From Candidatus Brocadia sp. (lineage in GTDB: Bacteria; Planctomycetota; Brocadiia; Brocadiales; Brocadiaceae): 53,420 bases of DNA. Each line of letters opens with the position of its first letter. Positions within the stretch are counted from its first letter, which is position 1. Positions 8,733-20,520 of the stretch are shown here, one piece after another. A model generated the notes under the pieces. That model saw only the letters and a program-made list of their open reading frames with translations. It was not told where the DNA came from and searched no databases. Made by a program: the position numbers and the translations under genes. The DNA lies in assembly GCA_011525665.1 (NCBI GenBank), contig WYAU01000072.1:1-53420 (forward strand), read 5' to 3'.

Positions 8733-9860
8733 ATGAATAAAAAACGGGCGATACTTGTCCTTGCAGATGGAACAAGTTTCCCAGGATATTCTTTGGGTTC
8801 AGAAGGGGAGGCGATTGGCGAGGTCGTTTTTAATACGAGCATGATGGGCTACCAGGAAATCCTTACGGACCCGTCGTACAAAGGTCAAATGGTAGCCATG
8901 ACTTACCCGCTCATCGGTAATTATGGGATAAATGAAAAAGACTCCGAATCTCACAACCCCTTTTTAGAGGGTTTTATCGTAAAGGAATACAGTCCTATTC
9001 CCAGCAACTGGCGTTCACAAATCAGTCTGGATGAGTTTCTGAAAAATAGGGGGATTGTAGGGATTCACGGAATTGACACCAGAGAATTGACAAGGAAGTT
9101 GCGGGACTGCGGAGCCCAGCAGGGTATTATTTCAACGGTAGATTTTGATCTTTCGAGTCTCATTAAAAAAATAAAATCAGCTCCTGGATTAGATGGAATA
9201 GACCTGGTAAAAACAGTGACATGTGATGGGTTGTATGAATGGAAAGAGCCTGCCCCGTCCGGGTGCATACCGAAAAGATACAAGGTTGTTGTCTATGATT
9301 GTGGCGTAAAACACAACATCCTCAGAAAATTGAACAGCGCCGGGTGCTCCGTAACGGTAGTCCCGGCACACACCCGGTCGCAAACCGTTTTGAGTATGGA
9401 ACCGGACGGAGTCGTGCTTTCTAACGGACCCGGTGATCCTGCATCTGTGCCTTATATGCTTGAAAATATCAGGGGTTTGTTGGGGAAAAAACCCGTATTT
9501 GGTATTTGCCTCGGACATCAGTTGCTGGCGCTTACGCTGGGGTTAAGGACTTACAAGTTGAAGTTTGGGCATCATGGAGGAAACCAACCTGTCATGGATT
9601 TGTCCACCAGAAAAGTGGAAATTACTGCGCAAAATCACAGCTTTGCAGTAACAGCGCCACAGGAAGGCACCATGCAAAAAAGTCCTTTTGGTAGTGTGGA
9701 GATTACCCACGTCAATCTCAATGACAAGTCGGTAGAAGGATTGAAATGCCTCTCAATACCGGCCTTTTCCGTTCAATATCACCCGGAGGCATCGCCGGGC
9801 CCGCACGATGCGGGTTATCTTTTTGAGAGATTTATAGAAATGATGAAACGGCAAAATTAA
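8733..9860 (+). CDS. carA: Carbamoyl-phosphate synthase small (glutaminase) subunit
   Basis: A 375-residue subunit that hydrolyses glutamine and passes ammonia to CarB for arginine and pyrimidine synthesis. The N-terminal CPSase_sm domain ([30 protein letters not shown]) is followed by a class I glutamine amidotransferase domain. That domain carries the nucleophile Cys in [11 protein letters not shown] and the His/Glu pair in [11 protein letters not shown]. The length is normal. The ATG at 8733 has no strong ribosome site, but residues [13 protein letters not shown] match the family start. carB follows 129 bases later with a hairpin between. Confidence 0.96.
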   Translation: MNKKRAILVLADGTSFPGYSLGSEGEAIGEVVFNTSMMGYQEILTDPSYKGQMVAMTYPLIGNYGINEKDSESHNPFLEGFIVKEYSPIPSNWRSQISLDEFLKNRGIVGIHGIDTRELTRKLRDCGAQQGIISTVDFDLSSLIKKIKSAPGLDGIDLVKTVTCDGLYEWKEPAPSGCIPKRYKVVVYDCGVKHNILRKLNSAGCSVTVVPAHTRSQTVLSMEPDGVVLSNGPGDPASVPYMLENIRGLLGKKPVFGICLGHQLLALTLGLRTYKLKFGHHGGNQPVMDLSTRKVEITAQNHSFAVTAPQEGTMQKSPFGSVEITHVNLNDKSVEGLKCLSIPAFSVQYHPEASPGPHDAGYLFERFIEMMKRQN

Positions 9861-9865
9861 TCTCT

Positions 9866-9897
9866 TGCTTTCCTGTAATTTTCCGCTTAGGAAAGCA
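9866..9897 (+). other. Stem-loop in the carA-carB gap
   Basis: TGCTTTCCT (9866-9874) pairs perfectly with AGGAAAGCA (9889-9897) around a 14-base loop. There is no T-run, so full termination is unlikely; it may be a processing site or mRNA end that sets the carA:carB ratio. Function is inferred only. Confidence 0.4.
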
Positions 9898-9989
9898 GGA
9901 ATTGCAGAAAAGATTTAGGGGAAAGTTAACCGTTATGGTGATTTTCCCGGATTTTGCCGTCCTCAGAGGAGGTAAACGAAAAAGAAACA

Positions 9990-13271
<3,282 letters not shown>

Positions 13272-13375
13272 ACAATCCGAAATTTTTTCGTTGATTGTTC
13301 TCCCCTTTTGTGCTTCAATTTTTTTCAGCCGGTGACAAGACCTGCTTTCGTAGTTTTATATTCCGGGGGGGTGGC

Positions 13376-14722
13376 ATGGATTACATTCCAAACACTGAAC
13401 GTGATAGAGAAATAATGCTGAAAGAAATGGGGATATCCTCGTTTGAGGCACTCCTTGAATCTATCCCAAAGGCGTTAAGAAAATTTTCTTTACCGTTGCC
13501 CGGAGGCCTTTCCGAACCGCAGGCATTAAAAGCCTTAAAAGATTTGAGTGAAAAGAACGGGAATACCGATACATACATTTCTTTCCTGGGCGCCGGTGCC
13601 TATGATCATTATATCCCTTCCGTCGTTGACCACCTTGCGTCGAGGAGTGAATTTTACACCTGCTATACGCCATACCAGCCTGAGGTAAGCCAGGGCACGC
13701 TTCAGGCAGTCTATGAATTCCAGACATTAATGTGCGAGCTAACCGGTATGGACGTGGCCAACTCTTCCCTGTACGATGGTTCCACCGCATTGACTGAGGC
13801 AGCGCTCTTGTCCATACGGTTAAAGGAAAAAAATAAGATCATTTGCTCGCGGGCAATCCATCCTGAATACCGGCAGGTGCTCAAGACCTATTTAAAAGGA
13901 ATGCAAACCGGGATCGTGGAAATAGATGCGCCCGAAGGTGTCACGGATATAAATCGCTTAGAGAAGGTTGTAGACGATAATACCGCCGCCGTACTCGTCC
14001 AAAACCCAAACTTCTTTGGTTGCGTCGAAGACATGGAGACCATCTCGGATATAGTCCACAAACATGGCGCACTTTTTGTCGCCTGCGTAAACCCTGTTTC
14101 GCTGGGCATCCTCAAACCGCCGGGGGAATACAATGCCGATATTGCTGTTGGTGAGGCCCAGGTTTTAGGAAACTATCTGAACTACGGAGGGCCATATCTG
14201 GGTTTTTTCACGGCAAAAAAAGATTTCTTGCGCAAGATGCCGGGAAGGATAACAGGCGAAACGGTTGATGGCGCCGGGAAAAGGTGTTTTGTCCTCACCC
14301 TCCAGGCAAGGGAGCAGCACATCCGAAGAGAAAAGGCTACTTCCAATATTTGCACCAATCAGGCGCTCCTTGCGCTAAGGGCATGCATCTACCTCAGTGC
14401 CCTGGGGAAAAAAGGCGTGGTGGAACTTTCCCGTCTCAATTTCCAAAAAAGCCATTATGCGTATGAAAGGCTGTGCGACCTGAAAATCCTTGAGACGGCA
14501 TTTCAACAGCCGTTTTTTCATGAATTTGTGATGAAAATAAAAGGCAATCTTCGTATCGGCAAGATCAATAAAGACCTCCTGGCAAAGGGAATTGTTGGCG
14601 GGTTGGAGCTTTCCGGACTTTATCCTGATTTAGACAATAGTATGCTCCTGTGCGTAACGGAGACAAAGACCAAAGAATCGATTGACCGTTTGGTTACTGA
14701 ATTAGCCCAAATATTTAATTAG
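13376..14722 (+). CDS. gcvPA: Glycine dehydrogenase (decarboxylating) subunit 1
   Basis: A 448-residue alpha half of the split P-protein of the glycine cleavage system. The start at ATG 13376 is preceded by a G-rich ribosome site (GGGGGGGTGGC) and gives the family N-terminus MDYIPNTERDREIMLKEMG. Conserved stretches include FLGAGAYDHYIPSVVDHL, TCYTPYQPEVSQGTLQ and SLYDGSTALTEA. PLP chemistry is completed only with the GcvPB half encoded downstream. The genes for the T, H and L proteins are not in the window. No glycine riboswitch is visible upstream. Confidence 0.95.
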   Translation: MDYIPNTERDREIMLKEMGISSFEALLESIPKALRKFSLPLPGGLSEPQALKALKDLSEKNGNTDTYISFLGAGAYDHYIPSVVDHLASRSEFYTCYTPYQPEVSQGTLQAVYEFQTLMCELTGMDVANSSLYDGSTALTEAALLSIRLKEKNKIICSRAIHPEYRQVLKTYLKGMQTGIVEIDAPEGVTDINRLEKVVDDNTAAVLVQNPNFFGCVEDMETISDIVHKHGALFVACVNPVSLGILKPPGEYNADIAVGEAQVLGNYLNYGGPYLGFFTAKKDFLRKMPGRITGETVDGAGKRCFVLTLQAREQHIRREKATSNICTNQALLALRACIYLSALGKKGVVELSRLNFQKSHYAYERLCDLKILETAFQQPFFHEFVMKIKGNLRIGKINKDLLAKGIVGGLELSGLYPDLDNSMLLCVTETKTKESIDRLVTELAQIFN

Positions 14723-14750
14723 GCCTTCGGCGACTTTTTCATGGGTATAT

Positions 14751-14778
14751 GCAGAGGCAATTCATAAATTGCCTCTGC
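14751..14778. repeat. Perfect 11-bp hairpin between gcvPA and gcvPB
   Basis: GCAGAGGCAAT (14751-14761) faces ATTGCCTCTGC (14768-14778) around a six-base loop. There is no T-run. A second palindrome, GAGCACG/CGTGCTTC, lies at 14814-14834, so the 152-base gap carries two hairpins. They may be small mobile palindromes or mRNA processing sites. Confidence 0.5.
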
Positions 14779-14874
14779 AAAGATTGAAATTCCTACGCAT
14801 TAAATTAAATTGCTGGAGCACGCACAACGTGCTTCTCCTTCAATATATTTAACGGTTGTTAAAGAGATAAAAAT

Positions 14875-16485
14875 ATGAACAATACCGAACCGCTCATCTT
14901 TGAAAAATCCTCTCCGGGCCGGCGGTGCTTTGTCTTCCCTGCCTGTGATGTACCGGAGAAACCCATAGCAAATTTTCTCCCGCAAAATCTTTTAAGGAAA
15001 CAGGAGACGAAATTACTCGAGGTTTCAGAGATCGATGTCGTACGTCATTTCACCAGACTCTCCCAACTGAACTTCTGCGTGGATACCAATTTTTACCCTC
15101 TAGGCTCATGTACCATGAAATATAATCCCAAGATTAATGAAGATGTATCCCGCCTGGAGGGTTTTACGAAACTACACCCCTATCAGCCCATTGAGCAGTG
15201 TCAGGGTATCCTGAAACTCCTTTACGACCTTGAGCAAATCCTTGTAGATATTTCAGGGATGTCGGCATTTACGTTACAACCTGCCGCAGGTGCACACGGC
15301 GAATTAACGGGCATGCTGATCATACGTGCCTATCTGGAGAAAAAGGGAGAAACCAGGCACAAGATCATCATCCCCGATTCAGCGCACGGCACCAATCCCG
15401 CCTCTGCCGCCCTTTGCGGTTATGAAGTTGAATCGATTCAATCAAATGCCGGCGGTCTCGTTGACAGAGAGAAATTAAAGGCATCCTTTACCCGCGATAC
15501 GGCTGCCCTCATGATCACCAATCCCAATACCCTGGGTCTCTTTGAAAAGGATATTCTGGAGATATGCAAGATCGCCCACGATGCAGGCGGGCTTGTCTAT
15601 TGTGACGGGGCAAACATGAATGCACTCCTGGGCATAGCCCGACCGGGTGATATGGGCGTAGATATCTTACACCTGAACCTCCATAAGACTTTTTCCACCC
15701 CCCATGGCGGAGGAGGACCAGGCGCCGGCCCCATCGGTGTTACCGAGGCATTGAAGCCATTTTTACCAGTCCCGCGCATCGAATTAGTAAATGAAAACTA
15801 TCCAGACACTTGCTTAAAAAATGAAACTGCCATGAGGTACAGAATCACAGAGAAGGACGAAAATCTTCCTCTTCGACAGGGAAAGAGAGAACAATCAAAT
15901 TCCCCCCCCCTGATGGGAGGGGGTGGGGGGGAGGGTGAACGAAGAGTATTTACAGAAAAATATATCCTGAATTCTGACTACCCTGATTCCATAGGCAGGG
16001 TCAGGGCGTTTTACGGTCATGTTGGCATGATGATCAGGGCTTATACCTATCTGTTGTCCCTGGGCAAAGAAGGCCTTTGCAAGGTGGGTGAACATGCCGT
16101 TTTAAATGCCAACTACCTGCGTCATAAACTCAAAAAATACTATGACATTCCCTATGGGAAGACCTGCATGCACGAGTTTGTCATCTCCGCCAAAAAACAA
16201 AGGCAAAAAGGTGTCTCTGCCCTGGACATTGCCAAGAAACTCTTAGATTACGGTTTCCACGCCCCCACGATTTACTTCCCACTGATTGTGGAAGAGGCCC
16301 TAATGATAGAACCCACAGAGACGGAATCGCGGGAGACATTAGATGCCTTTACTGCCGCCATGATCCGGATAGCCGAAGACATTGATCGGCAACCAGAGTT
16401 GATACACAACACACCTCAAACCACGCCCATCGGCCGCCCTGATGAAGTAAAGGCCGCTCGTGAACCGAAATTAAGATGGAAGTAG
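14875..16485 (+). CDS. gcvPB: Glycine dehydrogenase (decarboxylating) subunit 2, with an internal insertion
   Basis: The beta half of the glycine decarboxylase P-protein. The PLP lysine is Lys271 in NLHKTFSTPHGGGGPG. Other conserved parts are FYPLGSCTMKYNPK, LQPAAGAHGELTG and PDSAHGTNPAS. It has 536 residues, about 50 more than usual. The extra part lies at residues 303-358 (about 15781-15950), between LPVPRI and EKYILNSDYPDSIGRVRAFYGH, which otherwise sit close together. It contains a Pro/Gly/Glu-rich stretch (SPPLMGGGGGEGER) coded by a GC-rich palindromic repeat with a nine-C tract. The frame is kept throughout, so the protein is probably made. The insert falls after the PLP site, probably in a surface loop. 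Confidence 0.93.
   Translation: MNNTEPLIFEKSSPGRRCFVFPACDVPEKPIANFLPQNLLRKQETKLLEVSEIDVVRHFTRLSQLNFCVDTNFYPLGSCTMKYNPKINEDVSRLEGFTKLHPYQPIEQCQGILKLLYDLEQILVDISGMSAFTLQPAAGAHGELTGMLIIRAYLEKKGETRHKIIIPDSAHGTNPASAALCGYEVESIQSNAGGLVDREKLKASFTRDTAALMITNPNTLGLFEKDILEICKIAHDAGGLVYCDGANMNALLGIARPGDMGVDILHLNLHKTFSTPHGGGGPGAGPIGVTEALKPFLPVPRIELVNENYPDTCLKNETAMRYRITEKDENLPLRQGKREQSNSPPLMGGGGGEGERRVFTEKYILNSDYPDSIGRVRAFYGHVGMMIRAYTYLLSLGKEGLCKVGEHAVLNANYLRHKLKKYYDIPYGKTCMHEFVISAKKQRQKGVSALDIAKKLLDYGFHAPTIYFPLIVEEALMIEPTETESRETLDAFTAAMIRIAEDIDRQPELIHNTPQTTPIGRPDEVKAAREPKLRWK
15895..15945. repeat. GC-rich repeat inside gcvPB
   Basis: Nine C at 15902-15910 are followed by TGATGGGAGGGGG and further G-runs to 15935. 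The make-up matches the intergenic C-run/G-run elements of this window. It encodes part of the extra segment of GcvPB. The homopolymer makes frameshifts by slippage plausible. Confidence 0.6.
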
Positions 16486-16733
16486 GGTGGGTTAAGCGGA
16501 GCGAACCCACCAGAATAAAGGATGCAAACATCCCATTCGATGGATTATGCGGCTTATTAGAACATTTAAGCTTTGAAAAAAGGATTCGTGGTAGCCATCA
16601 TATATTTACAAAAGATGGTGTTGAACAAATACTCAACTTACAGCCTAAAGATGGTAAGGCAAAGCCTTATCAAGTAAAACAGGTAAGAAATGTAATATTA
16701 AAATATAAATTAGGAGAGAGGGAGAATGAGTAA
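16476..16733 (+). CDS. hicA: HicA-like toxin with a repeat-derived N-terminus
   Basis: An 85-residue frame. From residue 16 it matches the HicA/YcfA type (DANIPFDGLCGLLEHLSFEK, RIRGSHHIFTKDG with the conserved His residues, then LQPKDGKAKPYQVKQVRN). The first 15 codons are not HicA-like. They are read from the palindrome GGTGGGTT...AACCCACC (16486-16511), and the only ATG in frame (16476) lies inside the last codons of gcvPB. So the original 5' end seems to have been replaced by the repeat. Whether a stable protein is made is unclear. Its end overlaps the hicB start by 8 bases. Confidence 0.65.
   Translation: MEVGWVKRSEPTRIKDANIPFDGLCGLLEHLSFEKRIRGSHHIFTKDGVEQILNLQPKDGKAKPYQVKQVRNVILKYKLGERENE
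16486..16511. repeat. Palindromic repeat GGTGGGTT...AACCCACC, copy 1
   Basis: Arms GGTGGGTT (16486-16493) and AACCCACC (16504-16511) surround a short AAGCGGAGCG core. A longer copy with the same arms lies at 17892-17939. This copy sits exactly between the gcvPB stop and the hicA body. Confidence 0.65.
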
Positions 16734-16935
16734 ATATGAGATAATCATTTACTGGAGTGAAGAAGACAAAGCTTTTATCGCCGAGGTTCCGGAATTGCCT
16801 GGCTGCGCTGCAGATGGAAGCACGTATCAGGAGGCTCTTGCTCATGTTGAAATTGTTATTCAAGAGTGGCTAGAGACTGCAAAAGAATTAGGTCGTCCCA
16901 TTCCTGAACCAAAAGGTAGATTAGTTTTTGCATAA
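16726..16935 (+). CDS. hicB: HicB-family antitoxin
   Basis: A 69-residue short HicB: MSKYEIIIYWSEEDKAF, then the signature VPELPGCAADGSTYQEAL and a helix ending EWLETAKELGRPIPEPKG. It overlaps the end of hicA by 8 bases (GAGAATGAGTAA), so translation is coupled. The gene order is toxin first, opposite to the locus at 3.5-3.9 kb, and the two HicB proteins are only distantly alike. No DNA-binding domain is visible. It probably still neutralises or outlives the altered HicA. Confidence 0.8.
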   Translation: MSKYEIIIYWSEEDKAFIAEVPELPGCAADGSTYQEALAHVEIVIQEWLETAKELGRPIPEPKGRLVFA

Positions 16936-17160
16936 AAGATAGGTGCAAAAATTAAGCTCATCGCCATATTACACAAAAATAAAGGTGGATTTGGCGCAAA
17001 AAACATCACCTTACTCCACTCTTATACCCAGACTCATCCTTGATTTAACAAAAGGTGTTTAGTATATTGCTACATGTAGTGTCATTCTGTAAAATAAGAT
17101 ATATTGAGAAATACTCAATTTTTGCTGTATTCTCATAAATTATTACAGCATTATTTCTGC

Positions 17161-17292
17161 ATACTTAAATTTTATGAAGAACGACAAACAGGTCTTGGAA
17201 AGAGATTTATCGAGGCATTAACTGATACGATAAACCGAATAAAGAGGAACCCTGAACTTTATAGAAATAATAGTTGCAGTTATGTATCTTAG
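17161..17292 (+). pseudogene. ParE/RelE-type toxin remnant
   Basis: Residues KFYEERQTGLGKRFIEALTD and NRIKRNPELYR match the middle of ParE/RelE-superfamily toxins. The expected N-terminal strand is not recognisable, and the frame breaks after PELYRNN, before the C-terminal beta strands that hold the active surface. No antitoxin gene precedes it. The stretch 16936-17160 is AT-rich and shows no gene. Confidence 0.6.
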
Positions 17293-17439
17293 ACGTAAAC
17301 CAGGTTATTGGAAAACCAGGGTTTAACTTTTTCAAAAAGATCCTAACACTCACTCCAGTGGATGACTGATAGCCGATGCTGATTTCGGCCTATATCTCAC
17401 GGTTTGAACGCCAGTTGGCATTTTGATGTTCACGATGTT

Positions 17440-18027
17440 ATGTCAACCGAGACTAACAACCTTCAACATAAGTGGGGACTTTCCGAGGGAATGACTCTCG
17501 CCCTATCGCCGATTGTCGCTTACTTTCTCGCTTATCAATATGAGGTCGGGTATTTTGCGTTTTTTTGCGTTCCGATCGAACTGATCACTGTAGATACTAC
17601 TACGCTTTTAGTTATCGGCTCAACCATTGTGGGGTTTCTGATAATCCTATTCCAATTTGATGATATGTTAATTAGATTGACACCAGAAGGACTACTTAAG
17701 CTGCCGGGAAAGGTATGCGCGATATTGGACCGTTACAGCCGTCACCATAAGACGACATCTAGCTTTAGCTACCGTATCCTTGTCACCAAGATTTCTTTCA
17801 ATCAACAGCAAAAACTGTTTCTACTGAAAAACCACATCCGGCCAGGGTGGATTAAGGCGCCGTCTTTTGCGCCGAATCCATCTCTCGTGTTGGTGGGTTC
17901 GCTTCGTCCTTCGCAAACTCAGGACAGGCTTAACCCACCCTTACGCGCTGGAATCTACACTTTCGTCAGCAAATATTCGTTGTCTCTATTATTGACGGAT
18001 GGTTATTTTCACAGGCATCCCGGTTAA
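17440..18027 (+). CDS. Hypothetical membrane protein interrupted by palindromic repeats
   Basis: I do not recognise this family. From the ATG at 17440 the first 100 residues contain two or three hydrophobic segments (MTLALSPIVAYFLAYQYE, then TTLLVIGSTIVGFLIILFQF) and a basic cytoplasmic stretch. From about residue 135 the frame runs through two palindromic repeats (17846-17882 and 17892-17939), which code for GWIKAPSFAPNPS and LVGSLRPSQTQDRLNPP. The C-terminus is therefore repeat-derived, and the original gene was probably longer. No strong ribosome site is visible. It may be a decaying gene. Confidence 0.4.
   Translation: MSTETNNLQHKWGLSEGMTLALSPIVAYFLAYQYEVGYFAFFCVPIELITVDTTTLLVIGSTIVGFLIILFQFDDMLIRLTPEGLLKLPGKVCAILDRYSRHHKTTSSFSYRILVTKISFNQQQKLFLLKNHIRPGWIKAPSFAPNPSLVLVGSLRPSQTQDRLNPPLRAGIYTFVSKYSLSLLLTDGYFHRHPG
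17846..17882. repeat. Palindromic repeat GGTGGATT...AATCCA(C/T)C, copy 1
   Basis: A 37-base element with arms GGTGGATT and AATCCATC and an inner GGCGCCGTCTTTTGCGCCG hairpin. A copy of exactly the same length lies at 34048-34084. It lies within the membrane-protein reading frame. Confidence 0.6.
17892..17939. repeat. Palindromic repeat GGTGGGTT...AACCCACC, copy 2
   Basis: Arms GGTGGGTT (17892-17899) and AACCCACC (17932-17939) enclose a 32-base core. It shares the arms with the element at 16486-16511. It lies 9 bases after the GGTGGATT element, forming a composite of two families. Confidence 0.6.
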
Positions 18028-18121
18028 AAAGACATGCTGAAATACCCTTGATCTTTTCCAAAACCCCTCACGGTACTGCAGTTTGGGAAAAAAAGTAAAA
18101 CCCGGCGAAGACTAAATTTTA

Positions 18122-18150
18122 TTGACTTCACAGACTAAATATAGTATCTT
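18122..18150 (+). promoter_or_regulatory. Promoter for tRNA-Glu
   Basis: TTGACT (18122-18127) and TATCTT (18145-18150) with a 17-base spacer, ending 54 bases before the tRNA. Confidence 0.5.
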
Positions 18151-18203
18151 CTATCGCATAATTTTAAGAATTCAGCTAGTGTTATTTTCCTTGTATTTAT
18201 CAT

Positions 18204-18276
18204 GCCCCCATCGTCTAGCGGCCCAGGATGCCAGGTTCTCAGCCTGGAGACAGGGGTTCAAATCCCCTTGGGGGTA
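18204..18276 (+). tRNA. tRNA-Glu (anticodon CTC)
   Basis: A full cloverleaf is visible. The acceptor is GCCCCCA/TGGGGGT, with a G-T first pair. The anticodon stem CCAGG/CCTGG encloses loop TTCTCAG, and the T arm is AGGGG-TTCAAAT-CCCCT. The loop gives anticodon CTC (codon GAG). The D-arm start TCGTCTAGCGG is typical of bacterial tRNA-Glu. CCA is not encoded. Confidence 0.95.
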
Positions 18277-18406
18277 CTTAACAAAGGCAGCAAAAAGGCA
18301 AGGGAAATTATTCCTTCATCAGGTGTGATGCTCTTTTTCACATCCCCTCTACCCGGTTTAAAACTCCAAACACAACGATATCCCGTAAATTGAGGAAAAC
18401 GAATAT

Positions 18407-18937
18407 ATGCATAAAAGGTTTTGGAAAACGATACGTGTGCCGTACAAGGTGCTATTGTTATCGATTGCAGTTGTATTTTTGTCTTCAGTGCAATCGGAGG
18501 TATTTAGTAAAATAGATGAAGCGTCCCGGTGGAATATACAGGGATATGCTCGAAAAAACACTGCGACTATAAAAAATGCAAAAGCGGATTCTCTGGTGGT
18601 GATGGGAGCCTTTGCCACTGCGGAGGAACCTACAACAGAACCAATATCCCTCATATATGAATATCCGACATTTAGCAGATTCTATGTAGGGATCGTCATC
18701 GTCAATACGAGCGACAGGGATAAAGACGCAACAGTCGTCTTCGGGCTTTCAGGTCTCAGGAGCGGAAAAGAAGAAGTAGTGTTTACTATCCCGGGAGAAA
18801 GCACATTTTTGGCATATATTGATGATACCCTTGGAAGGCCGGGTTTTTATACATACAAAGTAGGTGTGAAGAACTTAGGAAGCTCAAAGATCACGCTGAT
18901 GCTGGAAGATAGCGATGATGGTGATGTGACTGAGTAG
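18407..18937 (+). CDS. Secreted protein of unknown function
   Basis: A 176-residue protein. It starts with a basic N-terminus and a hydrophobic segment (VLLLSIAVVFLSS) that reads as a signal peptide or membrane anchor. The remainder is rich in beta-type sequence (FYVGIVIVNTSDRDKDATVVF, TFLAYIDDTLGRPGFYTYKVG) and ends in an acidic tail. No known motif or cysteine is seen. It lies 48 bases before the NapH-like gene on the same strand, so a role with that membrane iron-sulfur protein is possible. Confidence 0.6.
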   Translation: MHKRFWKTIRVPYKVLLLSIAVVFLSSVQSEVFSKIDEASRWNIQGYARKNTATIKNAKADSLVVMGAFATAEEPTTEPISLIYEYPTFSRFYVGIVIVNTSDRDKDATVVFGLSGLRSGKEEVVFTIPGESTFLAYIDDTLGRPGFYTYKVGVKNLGSSKITLMLEDSDDGDVTE

Positions 18938-18985
18938 CATTGCTTTTTTTCACGCGTGGGTAATTATATTGCTCAAGTTGTGGCT

Positions 18986-20506
18986 ATGAATGTCAATAAG
19001 AAGAGATTCTTCGTCCTGTTGTTAATAAATATATTAATTGTTGTCCACATCATCCTGTGGTATAAGCTTGGCTATCAAAAAATCGGGACATTCAGTTTAA
19101 ACGGAATTGTGAGCCTTTTTGGAATGGGCTTGTTGAATTCCGCGGCAGTATTTTTCATTTTGGTGGTTTTAACAGCAGTCCTTTTTGGAAGACTGTTTTG
19201 CGGGTGGGGATGTCACTTTGCCTTTTTTCAGGAGTTTGCCTTAAAAATCCTTCATAAAATCGGAATAAATCCGCAAATCATCCACTCAAAAGCAAGCACC
19301 ATCCAGTACGTCTTTCTCCTGAAGACATTAACAGCAATTTTTGAATATTGGCTTATTTACGGTCATCCCCGGTTCCACGTAGGGTTCAGTGATACGCAGG
19401 TAATGACCGTAGACCTTCCGAGAAACCCCGCCATTATTGCTTCCTTTTTCATATGTGATGCCTTTCTCCTTATTTATCTTCTGGGGTCGAGGGCATTTTG
19501 CCGGTATGTATGTCCATGGGCGCCGATGCTTGCATTCTTTGACAATTTTAGTTTCTGGCGTATTCGGAAGGTTAATGACTGTAAAGGCTGTATGTGCTGT
19601 ACCCGGAGTTGCACCATGGGTATCCCGGTGCATGAGGAGATTGCCCGGCACAATGCTGTAGTTAATACAAACTGTATCCGCTGTCTTGCCTGTAAGGACG
19701 CCTGTCCGAACGGTACATTGAATTACAGATGGGGGCCAAATGTGGTGTCACTTACCCGTCGAATTGAATGGCTGATTCCCCGGCAGGGCAAGTATAGCTG
19801 GTACTGCGACTTTTTACTTATCTTCTGTGGATTAGTTGCGGCGTATTACACCCAAAGGTTGCTGGGGAGTTTTCAGACATTTCTCGGTGCCGCATGGGGA
19901 TTATGTCTGGGCATTGTAATTGTTAAATACCTGGAGTGTAAGCATGTATCCGTCTCGGAAACCGTCCAGCAAAAAAGAAGGTTCTTGTCTGTGGGTTTGG
20001 TAACCTTGTCTACGCTTGTTTGGTGCTGGGGAACAAGTACCCCACCCGATATTCGTCTCTTATTGAGGGGAAACAGGGCGCTGGATTCCATGGAATATGA
20101 TAAGGCCATAGCAATTTACAATCGCGCAATCCATGAATTTCCGTCCAGCCATGAAGTCCGCGCTGCTCTTGCGCTAACGTATAAACTGAAGGGTGATTAT
20201 CCTCGCTCTATAACGGAATATACAATTCTCATCGCAGGCAATCCTGGTAATGCCTCGCTCCATAATAATTTAGGAACTGTTTATTATAGAAACGGGAATT
20301 ACGATTTGGCGATTGAAGAATATAAAAGGGCTATTCAATTAGATGAGCATCTCACGGCAGCTTATGGCAATCTTGGGTTGGTATTTTTAAAGAAAGGAAA
20401 TGTAAAGGAGGCCATTCCCTTTCTGAGAAAAGTCTTCCAAAATGAAGAAGATATGTTAAAATATATCAAAGTGATATATGGATCTCATCAGGAACAAACC
20501 GGATAG
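18986..20506 (+). CDS. NapH/CcoG-like polyferredoxin membrane protein with C-terminal TPR domain
   Basis: A 506-residue protein from ATG 18986; a GTG at 18956 is in frame. It has an N-terminal membrane part with the NapH/NosR-type cysteine pairs FGRLFCGWGCHF and FCRYVCPW. Two 4Fe-4S clusters follow, CKGCMCCTRSC and CIRCLACKDACP, both of the form CxxCxxCxxxC. More membrane segments come next, then from about residue 355 three TPR units (for example RALDSMEYDKAIAIYNRAIH and NNLGTVYYRNGNYDLAIEEY). The first part is typical of quinol-oxidising or electron-shuttling proteins linked to periplasmic reductases. The TPR tail is unusual and suggests docking to a partner. The acceptor is unknown. Confidence 0.8.
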   Translation: MNVNKKRFFVLLLINILIVVHIILWYKLGYQKIGTFSLNGIVSLFGMGLLNSAAVFFILVVLTAVLFGRLFCGWGCHFAFFQEFALKILHKIGINPQIIHSKASTIQYVFLLKTLTAIFEYWLIYGHPRFHVGFSDTQVMTVDLPRNPAIIASFFICDAFLLIYLLGSRAFCRYVCPWAPMLAFFDNFSFWRIRKVNDCKGCMCCTRSCTMGIPVHEEIARHNAVVNTNCIRCLACKDACPNGTLNYRWGPNVVSLTRRIEWLIPRQGKYSWYCDFLLIFCGLVAAYYTQRLLGSFQTFLGAAWGLCLGIVIVKYLECKHVSVSETVQQKRRFLSVGLVTLSTLVWCWGTSTPPDIRLLLRGNRALDSMEYDKAIAIYNRAIHEFPSSHEVRAALALTYKLKGDYPRSITEYTILIAGNPGNASLHNNLGTVYYRNGNYDLAIEEYKRAIQLDEHLTAAYGNLGLVFLKKGNVKEAIPFLRKVFQNEEDMLKYIKVIYGSHQEQTG

Positions 20507-20520
20507 AAAGAGAGGGTTTT

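Noticed and set aside
13272-13375. Glycine riboswitch ahead of gcvPA
   Set aside because: The gap is too short and lacks the conserved GGAGAG and purine blocks.
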